Source: Sphingomonadaceae bacterium 3R27C6 (lineage in GTDB: Bacteria; Pseudomonadota; Alphaproteobacteria; Sphingomonadales; Sphingomonadaceae). From it: a stretch of 64,000 nucleotides of DNA. The notes under the pieces are model-generated. The model searched no databases, was not told the DNA's origin, and saw only the letters and a list, made by a program, of their open reading frames with translations. Positions 44,613 through 54,034 of this stretch are shown piece after piece; positions within the stretch are counted from its first letter, which is position 1; each line of letters begins with the position of its first letter. Location: contig SCNS01000019.1 in the NCBI GenBank assembly GCA_005503215.1, positions 28,023-92,022 of the forward strand. Direction: 5' to 3'. The position numbers were made by a program, and so were the translations under genes.

Positions 44613-44674
44613 AAAGAGGGGAGGCGCCGGGCCGTCGATTGGGACGGCCCGGCGTCACGCCCGGGAGGGTTCGC

Positions 44675-46384
44675 ATGACCAAGAAATGGATCGCTGTTGC
44701 GGCCAGCGCCATCGCTCTGGCAGCATTTTCGGCGACGCCCGCCGCCGCCGAGGAAAAGCCCGGCGCACCGAAGCTGGTGGTCCTGATTTCGATCGACCAG
44801 TTCTCGGCCGATCTGTTCAGCGCGAGCCGCGGCGAATTTCAGGATGGGCTCGCCAGGCTGGCGCAGGGCATCGTCTATTCGAACGGTTTTCATGCGCAAG
44901 GCGTGACCGAAACCTGCGCGGGCCATGCGGTGATCGCGAGCGGCCGGCATCCTGTCGCGACCGGAATCATCGCGAACCAATGGTACGACCAGCGCGCCGG
45001 GGTCGACCGCTATTGCACCGACGATGGCATCCATGTCGCCGCACGCGCCAGCCGCAAGCTCGGCACCGGACCGGGAATGCTTGAGGTGTCGACGCTCGGC
45101 GACTGGCTCAAAGCCGCCGCGCCCGCCAATCGCGTCTTTTCGGTCGCTGGCAAGGATCGGTCGGCGATCATGATGGGCGGCCGCCATCCCGACGGCGCCT
45201 TCTGGTTCGACGGCAAACAGGGGTTCGACACCTGGGGCACCGATGCCGAGGATGCGCAGCGCCGCCTCGTGCCGCTTGCCGACCTGAACGCGGGTCTCGC
45301 ACCGCGGCTCGCTGCGCCGCCCGTCTGGACCTACCAGCGCGAAAGCTGCCGCATGCGCGAGGCGGTGATCCTCCTACAAGGCGGCAAGAGCCTCCACGCG
45401 CATCTGCCGCCCGATCCGCCCGCGGCGATCCCGGGCCAACCACCGGCGAGCGGCCCGGCACTGCCGCCCTGGTTTTATGACCAGATCACAATCGACGCGG
45501 CCATCGAACTGATCGACGGACAGAGGCTCGGCCGGTCGCCAGGAACCGACCTGCTCGCGGTCGGCCTGTCGGCGACCGATATGGTCGGCCATGCCTATGG
45601 CACGCAGGGGCCCGAGATGTGCGACCAAATGGCGCGGGTCGACGCAGAGGTCGGCCGCCTCCTCAAACGGATCGGCGAGCTCAAGATTCCGGTCCTCGTC
45701 GCGCTCACCGCCGACCATGGCGGCGGCGACATCCCCGAACGGCTGACGGCGCGCGGCTATCGCGATGCCGGGCGGATCGATGCCGCCGCGCTGCTCGCCG
45801 ACCTCAACGCCGCGGCGCGCGCCGTGACCGGCATCGACTGGAACCCGCTGCGTCCGGCGTTCTTCGACCCGACGCAGCTTGTCGTCGTCGACGCCCGTGG
45901 GCAGTCACTCGCCGATACCGCGCTCAAGAACCGCATCGCCGAAGCGACCGCGGCGCGCGCGCTCACCCGGCCCGGCATCGCCGGTGCCTGGACAGCGGCG
46001 CAATTGCAGGGGCGGAAGCCCGATCCGCGCCTGTCCCCCGACCTGCTGCCGGTCGCCGACCGTATGGCGCTGTCCTTCTATCCCGGGCGCAGCGGCGACA
46101 TATTGCTCGCGACCGATCCGCTGAAGATCGCCGCGCCGCCGCTCCCCGGCCTGTTCATCATGGGGCATTCGGGACCCAGCGACTTCAATCGCCGCGTCCC
46201 GATCCTCTTCTGGTGGCCCGGTGTGGCGCATCAGGAACGCGCCCTGCCGGTACAGGCGGCTGATGTGGCGCCAACGCTTGCCGCCGCCATGCGGGTTGCG
46301 CCGGACGGTCCGGTCGACGGAGAATGCCTCGAACTCGGCGGAACCGGGACAGGCTGTCCGGTTCCGGCGGCATCGCGGCGATAA
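44675..46384 (+). CDS. Exported PafA/NPP-like alkaline phosphatase superfamily enzyme
   Basis: The product is 569 residues and starts at the ATG behind GGGAGGG. It has a signal peptide ending PAAA. The catalytic segment TETCAGHAVIASGRHP near residue 79 carries the threonine nucleophile of the type I phosphodiesterase and PafA group. Metal ligands are supplied by ISIDQFS near 43, SATDMVGHAYG near 298 and TADHGGGDIPE near 348. Such enzymes hydrolyse phosphate mono- or diesters in the periplasm and are two-zinc enzymes. Its operon partners are a GH3 glycosidase, a receptor and two esterases, so it may remove phosphate from the imported compound or its products. Confidence 0.88.
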   Translation: MTKKWIAVAASAIALAAFSATPAAAEEKPGAPKLVVLISIDQFSADLFSASRGEFQDGLARLAQGIVYSNGFHAQGVTETCAGHAVIASGRHPVATGIIANQWYDQRAGVDRYCTDDGIHVAARASRKLGTGPGMLEVSTLGDWLKAAAPANRVFSVAGKDRSAIMMGGRHPDGAFWFDGKQGFDTWGTDAEDAQRRLVPLADLNAGLAPRLAAPPVWTYQRESCRMREAVILLQGGKSLHAHLPPDPPAAIPGQPPASGPALPPWFYDQITIDAAIELIDGQRLGRSPGTDLLAVGLSATDMVGHAYGTQGPEMCDQMARVDAEVGRLLKRIGELKIPVLVALTADHGGGDIPERLTARGYRDAGRIDAAALLADLNAAARAVTGIDWNPLRPAFFDPTQLVVVDARGQSLADTALKNRIAEATAARALTRPGIAGAWTAAQLQGRKPDPRLSPDLLPVADRMALSFYPGRSGDILLATDPLKIAAPPLPGLFIMGHSGPSDFNRRVPILFWWPGVAHQERALPVQAADVAPTLAAAMRVAPDGPVDGECLELGGTGTGCPVPAASRR

Positions 46385-46400
46385 TGTGAAAGGACAGACA

Positions 46401-47954
46401 ATGCGGATATTCCCCACCGTCGCGCTCGCGCTGGCGCTCGTTTCTCCCGCGATGGCGGCGGACACCGCGCCGCAGCCCGTCGTCGACACGCGTAGCGGTG
46501 CCGTGCAAGGCGTCGCCGAAGGCCAGAGCATCGCCTATCGGGGGATTCCCTATGCCCTGCCCCCCGTCGGCGATCTGCGCTGGCGCGCGCCGCAGCCCGC
46601 CGATCGCTGGACCCAGGTTCGCGTCGCCGACCAGTACGGCCCCGATTGCATGCAGATTCCCTTCAAGGCCGACGCCGCGCCGCTGGGGGTAAAGCCGTCC
46701 GAGGACTGCCTCTATCTCAACGTCTGGACCCCGGCCGAACGGTCGCGCAAGAAACGCCCGGTGATGGTGTGGATCTATGGCGGCGGCTTCGTCAACGGCG
46801 GCAGCTCGCCGCCGGTCTATACCGGCCGGTCTTTTGCAGAATCGGATGTGGTTTTCGTCAGCTTCAACTACCGGCTCGGCCGTTTCGGCTTTTTCGCCCA
46901 CCCGGCCCTGAAGCGCGAAGCCGATGGCGCGCCCACGGGCAATTATGCGATCCTCGACCAGATCGCGGCGCTGAAATGGGTGCAGGAAAATATCGCGGCC
47001 TTCGGCGGCGATCCCGGCAACGTGACCATTTTCGGCGAATCGGCGGGCGGCATGTCGGTGCATGCGCTGACAACGACCCCGCTTGCGAAAGGACTGTTTC
47101 ACAAGGCGATCTCGATGTCGGGCGGCGGGCGCGATCTGATGGGCCCGCTGCGCACCGCGGCCCAAGCCGAAGCGATCGGCGCCGATTTCGCGCGGGCAAA
47201 GGGGATAGAAGGCGACGAGGCGGGCGCGCTCGCCGCGCTTCGTGCCCTGCCGGCCGACAGCGTGATGAGCGGGCTCAACCTGATGAGCCTGTTCGGCGCG
47301 AAGGATTTCACGCCGCTCTATGCCGACGGACAGATTGTGCGCCGGTCGATCGATGCGGCCTATGCCGCCGGCGACGGCGCAAAGATACCGATGGTCATCG
47401 GCGCGAACGATGCCGACGGCTTCTTCTTCGGCGGGGGTGTCGATCAGGCCTATGCCCCGCTGGCGGCGGTGCGGACAGAGGCAGAGCCGGTCTATGATCC
47501 CGAAGCGCGCAAGGACGCGATGCGCATCGGCATTGCGGTTTCGGCCGACACGATGTTCCTCGAACCCGCGCGGCACGTCGCCCGGATCATCGCGGGGCGC
47601 GGGCAGCCCGTCTTCACCTACCGCTTCGGCTATGTGCCCGAATATCTGCGCGCCCAGATGCCGGGCGCCTTTCATGCCAGCGAATTGCCCTTCTTCTTCG
47701 GCACCGTCGACGCCCGGCACGGCGCCGCGACATCGCCCGCCGATCGCGCGGCGGCGCGGCTGGTACAGGATTATTGGGTCAATTTCGCAAAGACCGGCGT
47801 GCCGTCGGCAACGGGTGGCGGACGCTGGTCGCCCGGCGGCGTCGCTGCCGACACCATCATGACCTTCGACGCGGCGGGCGCCCGCGAAGAACCTGACCCG
47901 ATCCGCGCGCGGCTCGATTTCGTCGAACGCGTCGTGGCCGCCAGAGCGCCCTGA
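46401..47954 (+). CDS. Exported type-B carboxylesterase
   Basis: The product is 517 residues with a signal peptide (residues 1-20, ending AMAA). The start at 46401 follows AAGGACAG; the frame is open further upstream but inside the previous gene. Motifs of the type-B carboxylesterase family are all present: GIPYALPPVGDLRWRAP near residue 50, EDCLYLNVW near 101, and the oxyanion segment YGGGFVNGGSS near 125. The nucleophile is in FGESAGGMS near 210, and a catalytic His lies in the AFHASELPFFF region near 425. It should hydrolyse an ester in the periplasm. It is 16 bp after the phosphatase gene. Confidence 0.92.
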   Translation: MRIFPTVALALALVSPAMAADTAPQPVVDTRSGAVQGVAEGQSIAYRGIPYALPPVGDLRWRAPQPADRWTQVRVADQYGPDCMQIPFKADAAPLGVKPSEDCLYLNVWTPAERSRKKRPVMVWIYGGGFVNGGSSPPVYTGRSFAESDVVFVSFNYRLGRFGFFAHPALKREADGAPTGNYAILDQIAALKWVQENIAAFGGDPGNVTIFGESAGGMSVHALTTTPLAKGLFHKAISMSGGGRDLMGPLRTAAQAEAIGADFARAKGIEGDEAGALAALRALPADSVMSGLNLMSLFGAKDFTPLYADGQIVRRSIDAAYAAGDGAKIPMVIGANDADGFFFGGGVDQAYAPLAAVRTEAEPVYDPEARKDAMRIGIAVSADTMFLEPARHVARIIAGRGQPVFTYRFGYVPEYLRAQMPGAFHASELPFFFGTVDARHGAATSPADRAAARLVQDYWVNFAKTGVPSATGGGRWSPGGVAADTIMTFDAAGAREEPDPIRARLDFVERVVAARAP

Positions 47955-47972
47955 CCGGTGCGCCCGATTCCG

Positions 47973-49583
47973 ATGCGCTTTCTGTCGCATCTCGCCGCCC
48001 TGACCGGCGCTCTCTTGTTCACGTCGCCCGTGGCGGCGCAAGAGGCGGTGGCGAAGGTTGAAAGCGGCGAGCTCGGCGGAACCGTCGACAACAGTGTCGT
48101 TCGCTTCCTCGGCGTTCCCTATGCCGCGCCGCCGGTCAGCGAACGGCGCTGGGCCGCCCCCGAAGCGCCGCCGCCGTGGCCCGGGCGGCGCGATGCGAAG
48201 GCGCATGGCCCCGGCTGCGTCCAGACGATCACCCCCGGCGGCTTCGGTCCGTGGATCCGCGAATATGCCGCGCCATCGCCGGTTTCGGAAGATTGCCTGA
48301 CCCTCAACATCTGGGCGCCGGCGGAGCATGACGGCCGGCCGTTGCCGGTGATGGTCTGGATTCACGGCGGCGCCTTCATGTCGGGGTCGAATGCGGTTCC
48401 GATCTATGACGGCGCCGCGCTGGCGCGGCAGGGCATCATTGTCGTGTCGATCAACTATCGGCTGGGCGTCTTCGGCTTTGCCGCCTTTCGCGACCTCGCG
48501 GACGATCCCGGCGACGGCGCCAATTTCGGGTTGCAGGACATATTGGCGGCGCTGCGCTGGACGCAGCGCAATATCGCCGGCTTTGGGGGCGATCCGGGAC
48601 AGGTGACGATCGCCGGCCAGTCGGCGGGCGCCATGGCCGTCCATATGTTGCTGCTTTCGCCGAAGTCCGACGGACTGTTCGCGCGCGCCATCGCACAAAG
48701 CGGCATTGTCGAAGTGCCGCTACCCGACCGCACCGAAGCCGACCGCCGCGGCGCCGACCTGCTCGCCCGCGCGAGGCTCCCCGGTATCGCAGCGCTGCGG
48801 AATCTGCCGGCGGATCGGGTGATGGCCCTGCTCGATACCGGCCCGCTCGCCGGCGCTGGAGATGTCGGCGGCATGCCGCTACTCGGCCCTGTCGTCGACG
48901 GATCGATCCTGCCCGGACAGGTCGCCGCGATGGAAGCGGCGGGCGGGCGGCGGGCCGTGCCGGTAATGGTCGGGCTGAACGCCGACGAAGGCGTGGTGAG
49001 CCCCGGTTATTTCCGCGCGGCGCCTGCGGACGTGCGTGCGCTCGCCGCCCGGATCGTGGGCGACGCCGGCGCCGATGCACTACTGGCGGACACCCCGCTC
49101 GATAGCGAGATGAAGGCACTCGCCGCGCGCCGGCAACTGACCCGCCTGTACGGCCTTGCGTCGCTTATCGACTGGGCGCGCATGTACCACGCCCCCGCCT
49201 TTGCCTATTATTACACCCATCCCGAACCGGGCCCGGGACAGGAGATGTTCGGCGCGTTCCACTCGGCCGAAATGCCCTACATTTTCAATTCGTTGAGCGC
49301 CTCGCCCGACCGCCCCTTCACGGAATACGACCGCTCGGTTGCTGCGACCATGTCGCAACTATGGGCAAATTTCGTGAAGCGCGGCGACCCCAACGGCCCG
49401 GGTTTGCCACAATGGCCGGAGTTCGCGAACGGGTCAGGCGGCGTGATGGAACTGGGCGCACATTTTGCGCCATACCGAACCGAGGAGCAAAAGCTGCACC
49501 TTGTGCTTGGCAGATTCGCCAATGGCCCGGGACGCTCAATCTTCGGCATCGAAAGCTTCGTGGAAAGGTCACGGGAACGATGA
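47973..49583 (+). CDS. Exported type-B carboxylesterase (second copy)
   Basis: The product is 536 residues from the ATG at 47973; a GTG at 47958, four bases after the previous stop, adds five residues. A signal peptide ends VAAQ. The esterase motifs are GVPYAAPPVSERRW near 46, EDCLTLNIWAPA near 104, IHGGAFMSGSN near 128, and the nucleophile elbow AGQSAGAM near 215. The elbow has Gln where its upstream neighbour has Glu. A catalytic His region FGAFHSAEMPYIF lies near 425. The two esterases are clearly paralogues but differ widely, so they probably have different ester substrates. It is the last gene of the operon. Confidence 0.92.
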   Translation: MRFLSHLAALTGALLFTSPVAAQEAVAKVESGELGGTVDNSVVRFLGVPYAAPPVSERRWAAPEAPPPWPGRRDAKAHGPGCVQTITPGGFGPWIREYAAPSPVSEDCLTLNIWAPAEHDGRPLPVMVWIHGGAFMSGSNAVPIYDGAALARQGIIVVSINYRLGVFGFAAFRDLADDPGDGANFGLQDILAALRWTQRNIAGFGGDPGQVTIAGQSAGAMAVHMLLLSPKSDGLFARAIAQSGIVEVPLPDRTEADRRGADLLARARLPGIAALRNLPADRVMALLDTGPLAGAGDVGGMPLLGPVVDGSILPGQVAAMEAAGGRRAVPVMVGLNADEGVVSPGYFRAAPADVRALAARIVGDAGADALLADTPLDSEMKALAARRQLTRLYGLASLIDWARMYHAPAFAYYYTHPEPGPGQEMFGAFHSAEMPYIFNSLSASPDRPFTEYDRSVAATMSQLWANFVKRGDPNGPGLPQWPEFANGSGGVMELGAHFAPYRTEEQKLHLVLGRFANGPGRSIFGIESFVERSRER

Positions 49584-49683
49584 TTCGACAATGGTATGCG
49601 TTCAAATCGACTTACGGCATTTATCCGCGAACGGCCTGAGGCTAAGGTGCCGATCGTGAAAGCGCCGAGGCTCGAATGTAGTC

Positions 49684-49845
49684 GAATGTCTTCGAGTTTG
49701 AGATTTCGTCAAATCGGGAATTTTTTCTTTGAATTTCACAAGTGTAGTTATTTGACGGATCGCCGCCCGGTCATTCCGGATCAAATATTTTTTATTCGTT
49801 ATTTTTCAATTTGTTATGGCGAATTGAACAATTGAGTGGGAGTGA
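49684..49845 (+). repeat. AT-rich 160-bp repeat element, copy 2
   Basis: This is the second copy of the element at 24645-24805, ending in the same 19 bases AACAATTGAGTGGGAGTGA (49827-49845). It lies in the 438-bp gap between the second carboxylesterase and the Lrp regulator; the rest of that gap shows no gene. As in copy 1, no open frame follows the conserved end. Confidence 0.75.
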
Positions 49846-50021
49846 TCCACGGCTTCCTTAATCACAAATTTGCGTAGCTGAATTGCAATGTCTTTCTTGG
49901 CTGATCCCTTGGCTGATCCAATCGCCAGCCAGTCCTTTGACGACATTTTTGGCAGCGTCTTGTCCTAACTGGCGGAATTTTACCGGCCATTTCCCGAGGA
50001 CGGTTAGGCATGGACAGACAA

Positions 50022-50504
50022 TCATTCGCCCGGAAGCGGGACGGCCGTCTGATATTTGACCACCCTGAGTGCGAAGTGCGACGCAGCACCGGCGACCGCT
50101 TCATTTCTGAGCAGCCTTTGCATCAGAAACGCTTCGTAGTCGGCGACATCGGTTGCGACGACGCGCACCTGATAATCCCACTCGCCCGACATCGACAGGC
50201 ATTCCATGACGCGATCCTGGTCCCGGACAAAATTTTCGAACATCGCGGTATGTTCGGCCGAATGGCTCTTGAGCCGGATATTGCAGAGGACGTTGACGGT
50301 CTGTCCGACGCGCGCCGCGTCGACGAGCCACACATTCTTCACCAGCACCCCCGCAGCCTCGAGCGCCCTGACGCGGCGCCAGCAGGAGGGGCCCGTGCTT
50401 CCTACCCGCTCGGCGAGATCGCCGTTGCTCTGGGCGCCATCGCGCTGCAATTCGCCGAGGATGCGGCGGTCGAGCGAGTCGAGTTTGACAATTTCTTTCA
50501 TCAT
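50022..50504 (-). CDS. Lrp/AsnC family transcriptional regulator
   Basis: The product is 160 residues from the ATG at 50504; the ATG at 50501 is equally possible. The N-terminal helix-turn-helix reads LDRRILGELQRDGAQSNGDLAERVGS, followed by SCWRRVRALEAAG. The C-terminal RAM domain (MECLSMSGEWDYQVRVVATD near residue 100) binds an amino acid and forms octamers in related proteins. It is divergent from an aromatic aminotransferase and fumarylacetoacetase, so it most likely senses an aromatic amino acid and controls tyrosine catabolism. Its own start is close to the shared regulatory region. Confidence 0.9.
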   Translation of the reverse strand: MMKEIVKLDSLDRRILGELQRDGAQSNGDLAERVGSTGPSCWRRVRALEAAGVLVKNVWLVDAARVGQTVNVLCNIRLKSHSAEHTAMFENFVRDQDRVMECLSMSGEWDYQVRVVATDVADYEAFLMQRLLRNEAVAGAASHFALRVVKYQTAVPLPGE

Positions 50505-50532
50505 ATAGCCATTATATGAAATAGACTCGCTT

Positions 50533-50559
50533 TCAAACACGCTATCTCGTCCAGTTTGA
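50533..50559. promoter_or_regulatory. Possible Lrp-type operator (TCAAAC-N15-GTTTGA)
   Basis: A 6-bp inverted repeat with a 15-nt spacer lies in the AT-rich 91-bp region between the regulator and the aminotransferase. It is in the right place for the divergent promoters, but the arms are short. Confidence 0.3.
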
Positions 50560-50595
50560 GAAGATTTTTCGCCGATTTACTGCGATATCTCGCGC

Positions 50596-51825
50596 ATGAA
50601 ACTCGACACCCTGCCCGCCCGCGCCATCCCGACCAGCCTGCCGTTCGATACGCTGGCTGCGCAGCCCGCCGACGCGTTGCTGAGCCTTATCGCGCTGTAC
50701 CGCGCGGATGATCGGCCGCAGAAAATCGACCTCGGTGTCGGCGTGTTTCGCGACGATGCGGGGGACACACCCATCATGCGCGCGGTGAAAGCGGCCGAGG
50801 CGGTGCTGCTCGAGACGCAGGTGACCAAATCCTACCTCGGGGCCGAAGGCGACGCCGCCTATACCGCGCTGCTCGAGGGGATCGTATTTGGCGACCGGAC
50901 GGCGGGCGAACGATTGAACGGCGTGCAGACGCCCGGCGGCACGGGCGCGCTTCGCCTTGGCGCCGAGCTTCTCGCGCATGCGGGCCGCGACGCGCAGGTC
51001 TGGATCGGCACCCCGACCTGGCCCAACCATGCCCCCATCTTTGCCGAAGCGGGACTGTCGACGCGGAGCCACCGTTTCCATGACGCCGCGTCGGGCCATG
51101 TCGATTTCGACGCAATGCTGGACGACCTTTCTGCCGCGCGGGCGGGCGATATCCTTTTGCTCCATGGCTGCTGTCATAACCCGACTGGCAGCGACTTCAC
51201 TCCGGAGCAGTGGCAGGCCGTCGCCGATCTGTGCGCGGCGCGCGGGCTGATCCCGTTTATCGACCTCGCCTATCAGGGACTGGGCGACGGGCTGGCGGAG
51301 GACGCGGCGGCGACGCGAATGATCTTCGATGCGCTGCCCACCGCGCTCATCGCCTATAGCTGCGACAAGAATTTCGGCCTCTATCGCGAACGCGTCGGCG
51401 CGCTGTGGGCGCTGTCGGCGAACAGCGCGATCGCCGAGCTTGTCCGCACCAATATGCTCTCGCTCGCGCGGAGCCTCTGGTCGATGCCGCCCGATCATGG
51501 CGCGGCGATCGTCCGGACGATCCTCGAGAATGACGCGCTGCGCGCCGACTGGCGCGACCAGCTCGACGCGATGCGCGCGCGTCTGAACGGCTTGCGCGTG
51601 GCCCTCGCTGCAACGCATCCGCGATTGGCGGCGATCGCCGACCAGCGCGGCATGTTCGCGATGCTGCCGCTGACGCCCGAAGCCGTCGCGACGCTGCGCG
51701 AAGAGCATGGCATCTATATGGCCGGGAACGGGCGCATCAACATCGCGGGCCTGCGCGCCGACACGGTGCCCGTTTTCGCGCAGGCGCTCCGGCCGCACCT
51801 CGAAGCCCTGAACGGCAACTCGTGA
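50596..51825 (+). CDS. Aromatic amino acid aminotransferase
   Basis: This is a 409-residue class I pyridoxal-phosphate aminotransferase of the AspC/TyrB branch. KIDLGVGVFRDDAG near residue 37 and QTPGGTGALRLGAE near 114 are typical of it. The NPTG motif lies in HGCCHNPTGSDF near 193. The PLP lysine is in YSCDKNFGLYRERVG near 258, and an arginine that binds the substrate carboxylate is in GRINIAGL near 380. It converts tyrosine or phenylalanine to the keto acid. The fumarylacetoacetase gene overlaps its end, which supports tyrosine as substrate. Confidence 0.9.
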   Translation: MKLDTLPARAIPTSLPFDTLAAQPADALLSLIALYRADDRPQKIDLGVGVFRDDAGDTPIMRAVKAAEAVLLETQVTKSYLGAEGDAAYTALLEGIVFGDRTAGERLNGVQTPGGTGALRLGAELLAHAGRDAQVWIGTPTWPNHAPIFAEAGLSTRSHRFHDAASGHVDFDAMLDDLSAARAGDILLLHGCCHNPTGSDFTPEQWQAVADLCAARGLIPFIDLAYQGLGDGLAEDAAATRMIFDALPTALIAYSCDKNFGLYRERVGALWALSANSAIAELVRTNMLSLARSLWSMPPDHGAAIVRTILENDALRADWRDQLDAMRARLNGLRVALAATHPRLAAIADQRGMFAMLPLTPEAVATLREEHGIYMAGNGRINIAGLRADTVPVFAQALRPHLEALNGNS

Positions 51826-53123
51826 CCCCGCCGCACATCGACGCGACGCACGATCCGGCGCGGACGAGCTGGGTCGCATCGGCGAACGGCCATCGCGACT
51901 TTCCGGTCCAGAACCTGCCCTACGGGATTTTTGCGCCCGCGGACGGCGACCCACGCCCCGGCGTCGCGATCGGCGACGCGATATTCGACCTGCGCGCCAT
52001 CGCGGCGGCCGGCCTGCTCCCCGAGCGCGTCGCTGTCGCGTGCAACGACGACACGCTTAACGCGCTGATGGCGCTCGCGCCGGCTGATCGCCACGCGCTG
52101 CGCGAACGGCTGAGCGCGATGCTGTCGGATCCGATGCGGGAGGCCGAGCTGGCGCCGATGCTGCAAGAGGCCGCACATTGTACCATGCATCTTCCCGCAC
52201 GGATCGGCGACTACACCGACTTCTACGTCGGCATCCATCACGCGAACAACGTCGGACGGCAGTTCCGGCCCGACAATCCGCTGCTCCCCAATTATAAATA
52301 TGTGCCGATCGGCTATCATGGGCGCGCTTCGTCGGTGCGGCCCTCGGGCGAGTCCGTCGTCCGCCCGCGCGGACAGCGCAAACCTCCCGAGGCCGACGCC
52401 CCGATTTTCGAACCGACGCAGCGGCTCGACTATGAGCTCGAGCTTGGCGTGTGGATCGGCGAAGGCAATGCGCTGGGCGCACCGATCCCGATCGGCGAGG
52501 CGGCGCGCCATATCGCCGGGCTGTCGCTGTTCAACGACTGGTCGGCGCGCGATTTTCAGGCGTGGGAATATCAACCGCTCGGCCCCTTCCTTGCCAAGAA
52601 TTTCCATTCGACCATCGCGCCCTGGGTGATCACGACCGAGGCGCTGGCGCCCTTTCGTATCGCGCAGCCGCCGCGCCCCGAGGGCGATCCTGCGCCGCTG
52701 CCGTACCTCTGGGATGCCGACGATCAGGCGCATGGTGCGCTCGGCGTGACGCTCGAGGTTTTTCTCCTCACCGCCGGCATGCGTGCGGCGGGCGCCGAGC
52801 CCTTTCGCCTGAGCCGCGGCCCGGCGACGAGCATGTACTGGACGATTGCACAGATCGTCGCGCATCACGCGTCGAACGGCTGCAACCTGAACCCCGGCGA
52901 CCTGCTCGGCACGGGGACGATATCGGCCCCCGACCGCGAGGGGTTCGGCAGCCTGCTCGAGCTGACGACCGGCGGGTCGGAACCCATCCAGCTGCCCAAT
53001 GGCGAACGACGCGGTTTCCTGGAGGATGGCGACGAGATCATCATGCGCGCGAGCGCAGCAGCGGACGGTTTCGTAACGATCGGCTTTGGCGAATGCCGCG
53101 CGGTGATCCTTCCCGCACGCTGA
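51822..53123 (+). CDS. fahA: Fumarylacetoacetase
   Basis: The product is 433 residues, full length for the family. It cleaves fumarylacetoacetate to fumarate and acetoacetate, the last step of tyrosine and homogentisate breakdown. The N-terminal SH3-like part reads FPVQNLPYGIF, and the metal-binding core contains DYTDFYVGIHHANNVG near 127. The YHGRASSV segment near 166 and the acid triplet in YELELGVWIGEGN near 206 follow. NDWSARDFQAWEY near 239 and GTGTISAP near 364 complete the active site. The start is a GTG that overlaps the aminotransferase stop by 4 bp. The intermediate enzymes (4-hydroxyphenylpyruvate dioxygenase, homogentisate dioxygenase) are not in the window. Confidence 0.95.
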   Translation: MTPPHIDATHDPARTSWVASANGHRDFPVQNLPYGIFAPADGDPRPGVAIGDAIFDLRAIAAAGLLPERVAVACNDDTLNALMALAPADRHALRERLSAMLSDPMREAELAPMLQEAAHCTMHLPARIGDYTDFYVGIHHANNVGRQFRPDNPLLPNYKYVPIGYHGRASSVRPSGESVVRPRGQRKPPEADAPIFEPTQRLDYELELGVWIGEGNALGAPIPIGEAARHIAGLSLFNDWSARDFQAWEYQPLGPFLAKNFHSTIAPWVITTEALAPFRIAQPPRPEGDPAPLPYLWDADDQAHGALGVTLEVFLLTAGMRAAGAEPFRLSRGPATSMYWTIAQIVAHHASNGCNLNPGDLLGTGTISAPDREGFGSLLELTTGGSEPIQLPNGERRGFLEDGDEIIMRASAAADGFVTIGFGECRAVILPAR

Positions 53124-53137
53124 GCGCCGTCCCGCGT

Positions 53138-54034
53138 TCAGGTCAGAAACGCGGCGAGTTCGGCAAGCAATAGTTCAGGCGTTTCTTCCTGCGGACTATG
53201 GCCGCACGGCAGCGCCCGCCCGCGCACGTCGCGGGCCTTCGAACGCCAGCTTTCCATGACGTCAAAGAGCGTGCCCACCGTGCCATATTCGCCCCAGAGC
53301 AGCAGCAAGGGCGCCTCGATCCGCCGGTCATCATCGGCGGCATCATGGTCGAGATCGATGCTCGCCGCGGCGCGATAATCCTCGCAGATCGCGTGGCGCG
53401 TCGCGGGGTCGCGATAGCAGCGGCGATATTCGGCGACGACGCGCGGATCGAGCGAGCCTGCGATCTTGATCTGCCCGGCAAGATGACGGTCGAGAAAATG
53501 GTCGGGATCGGCCGCGATCATCCGTTCGGGCAGGTCGAACGGCTGGATCAGGAAGAACCACCAGAAATAGCGTGTCGCGAATTCGCGGTTCGTCTGCGCA
53601 TACATCGTCGTGGTCGGCGCGATGTCGAGCAGCACGAGCCGCGCGATGCGGTCCGGATGGTCGAGCGCCATGCGGTGTGCGACGCGCGCGCCGCGATCGT
53701 GCGCGACGACATCGAAACGGTCGAAGCCCAACATGGCCATCACCGCGACCTGATCGGCCGCCATCGCGCGTTTGGAATAATTGGCGTGCGCGGGGTCGCC
53801 CGGCAGTTTTTCGCTGTCGCCATAGCCGCGCAGATCGGTAGCGACGACCGTGAAGCGCTTCGCGAGCGCGGGCACGACCTTGTGCCAGGTCAGATGCGTC
53901 TGCGGGTGGCCGTGGAGGAGGAGGAGCGGCGGTCCCGAACCGCCGACCGCGGCGCGGATGCGCACGCCGTCGGCATCGACGTCCTGCCAGCGGAACCCCG
54001 GCATGAGTTCGGGATATTCGGGACTATTGCTCAT
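53138..54034 (-). CDS. Alpha/beta hydrolase, fluoroacetate dehalogenase-like
   Basis: The product is 298 residues with the alpha/beta hydrolase fold. LLLLHGHPQTHLTWHKV near residue 37 is the oxyanion region, and TDLRGYGDSEK near 66 follows. The nucleophile elbow is VVAHDRGARVAHR near 108, with Asp as nucleophile. H-D-R-G with RGYGDS is the pattern of haloacetate dehalogenases and related epoxide hydrolases, and the C-terminal His is in PCGHSPQEE near 280. It overlaps the leuD start region by 4 bp and is transcribed from the same strand, so it is the third gene of a leuC-leuD-hydrolase operon. Substrate prediction is uncertain. Confidence 0.85.
   Translation of the reverse strand: MSNSPEYPELMPGFRWQDVDADGVRIRAAVGGSGPPLLLLHGHPQTHLTWHKVVPALAKRFTVVATDLRGYGDSEKLPGDPAHANYSKRAMAADQVAVMAMLGFDRFDVVAHDRGARVAHRMALDHPDRIARLVLLDIAPTTTMYAQTNREFATRYFWWFFLIQPFDLPERMIAADPDHFLDRHLAGQIKIAGSLDPRVVAEYRRCYRDPATRHAICEDYRAAASIDLDHDAADDDRRIEAPLLLLWGEYGTVGTLFDVMESWRSKARDVRGRALPCGHSPQEETPELLLAELAAFLT

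Noticed and set aside
41397..48698. Minus-strand open frames of more than 800 codons opposite the GH3/receptor and carboxylesterase genes
   Set aside because: They mirror genes with clear motifs on the plus strand, and their composition is typical of antisense frames in high-G+C DNA.
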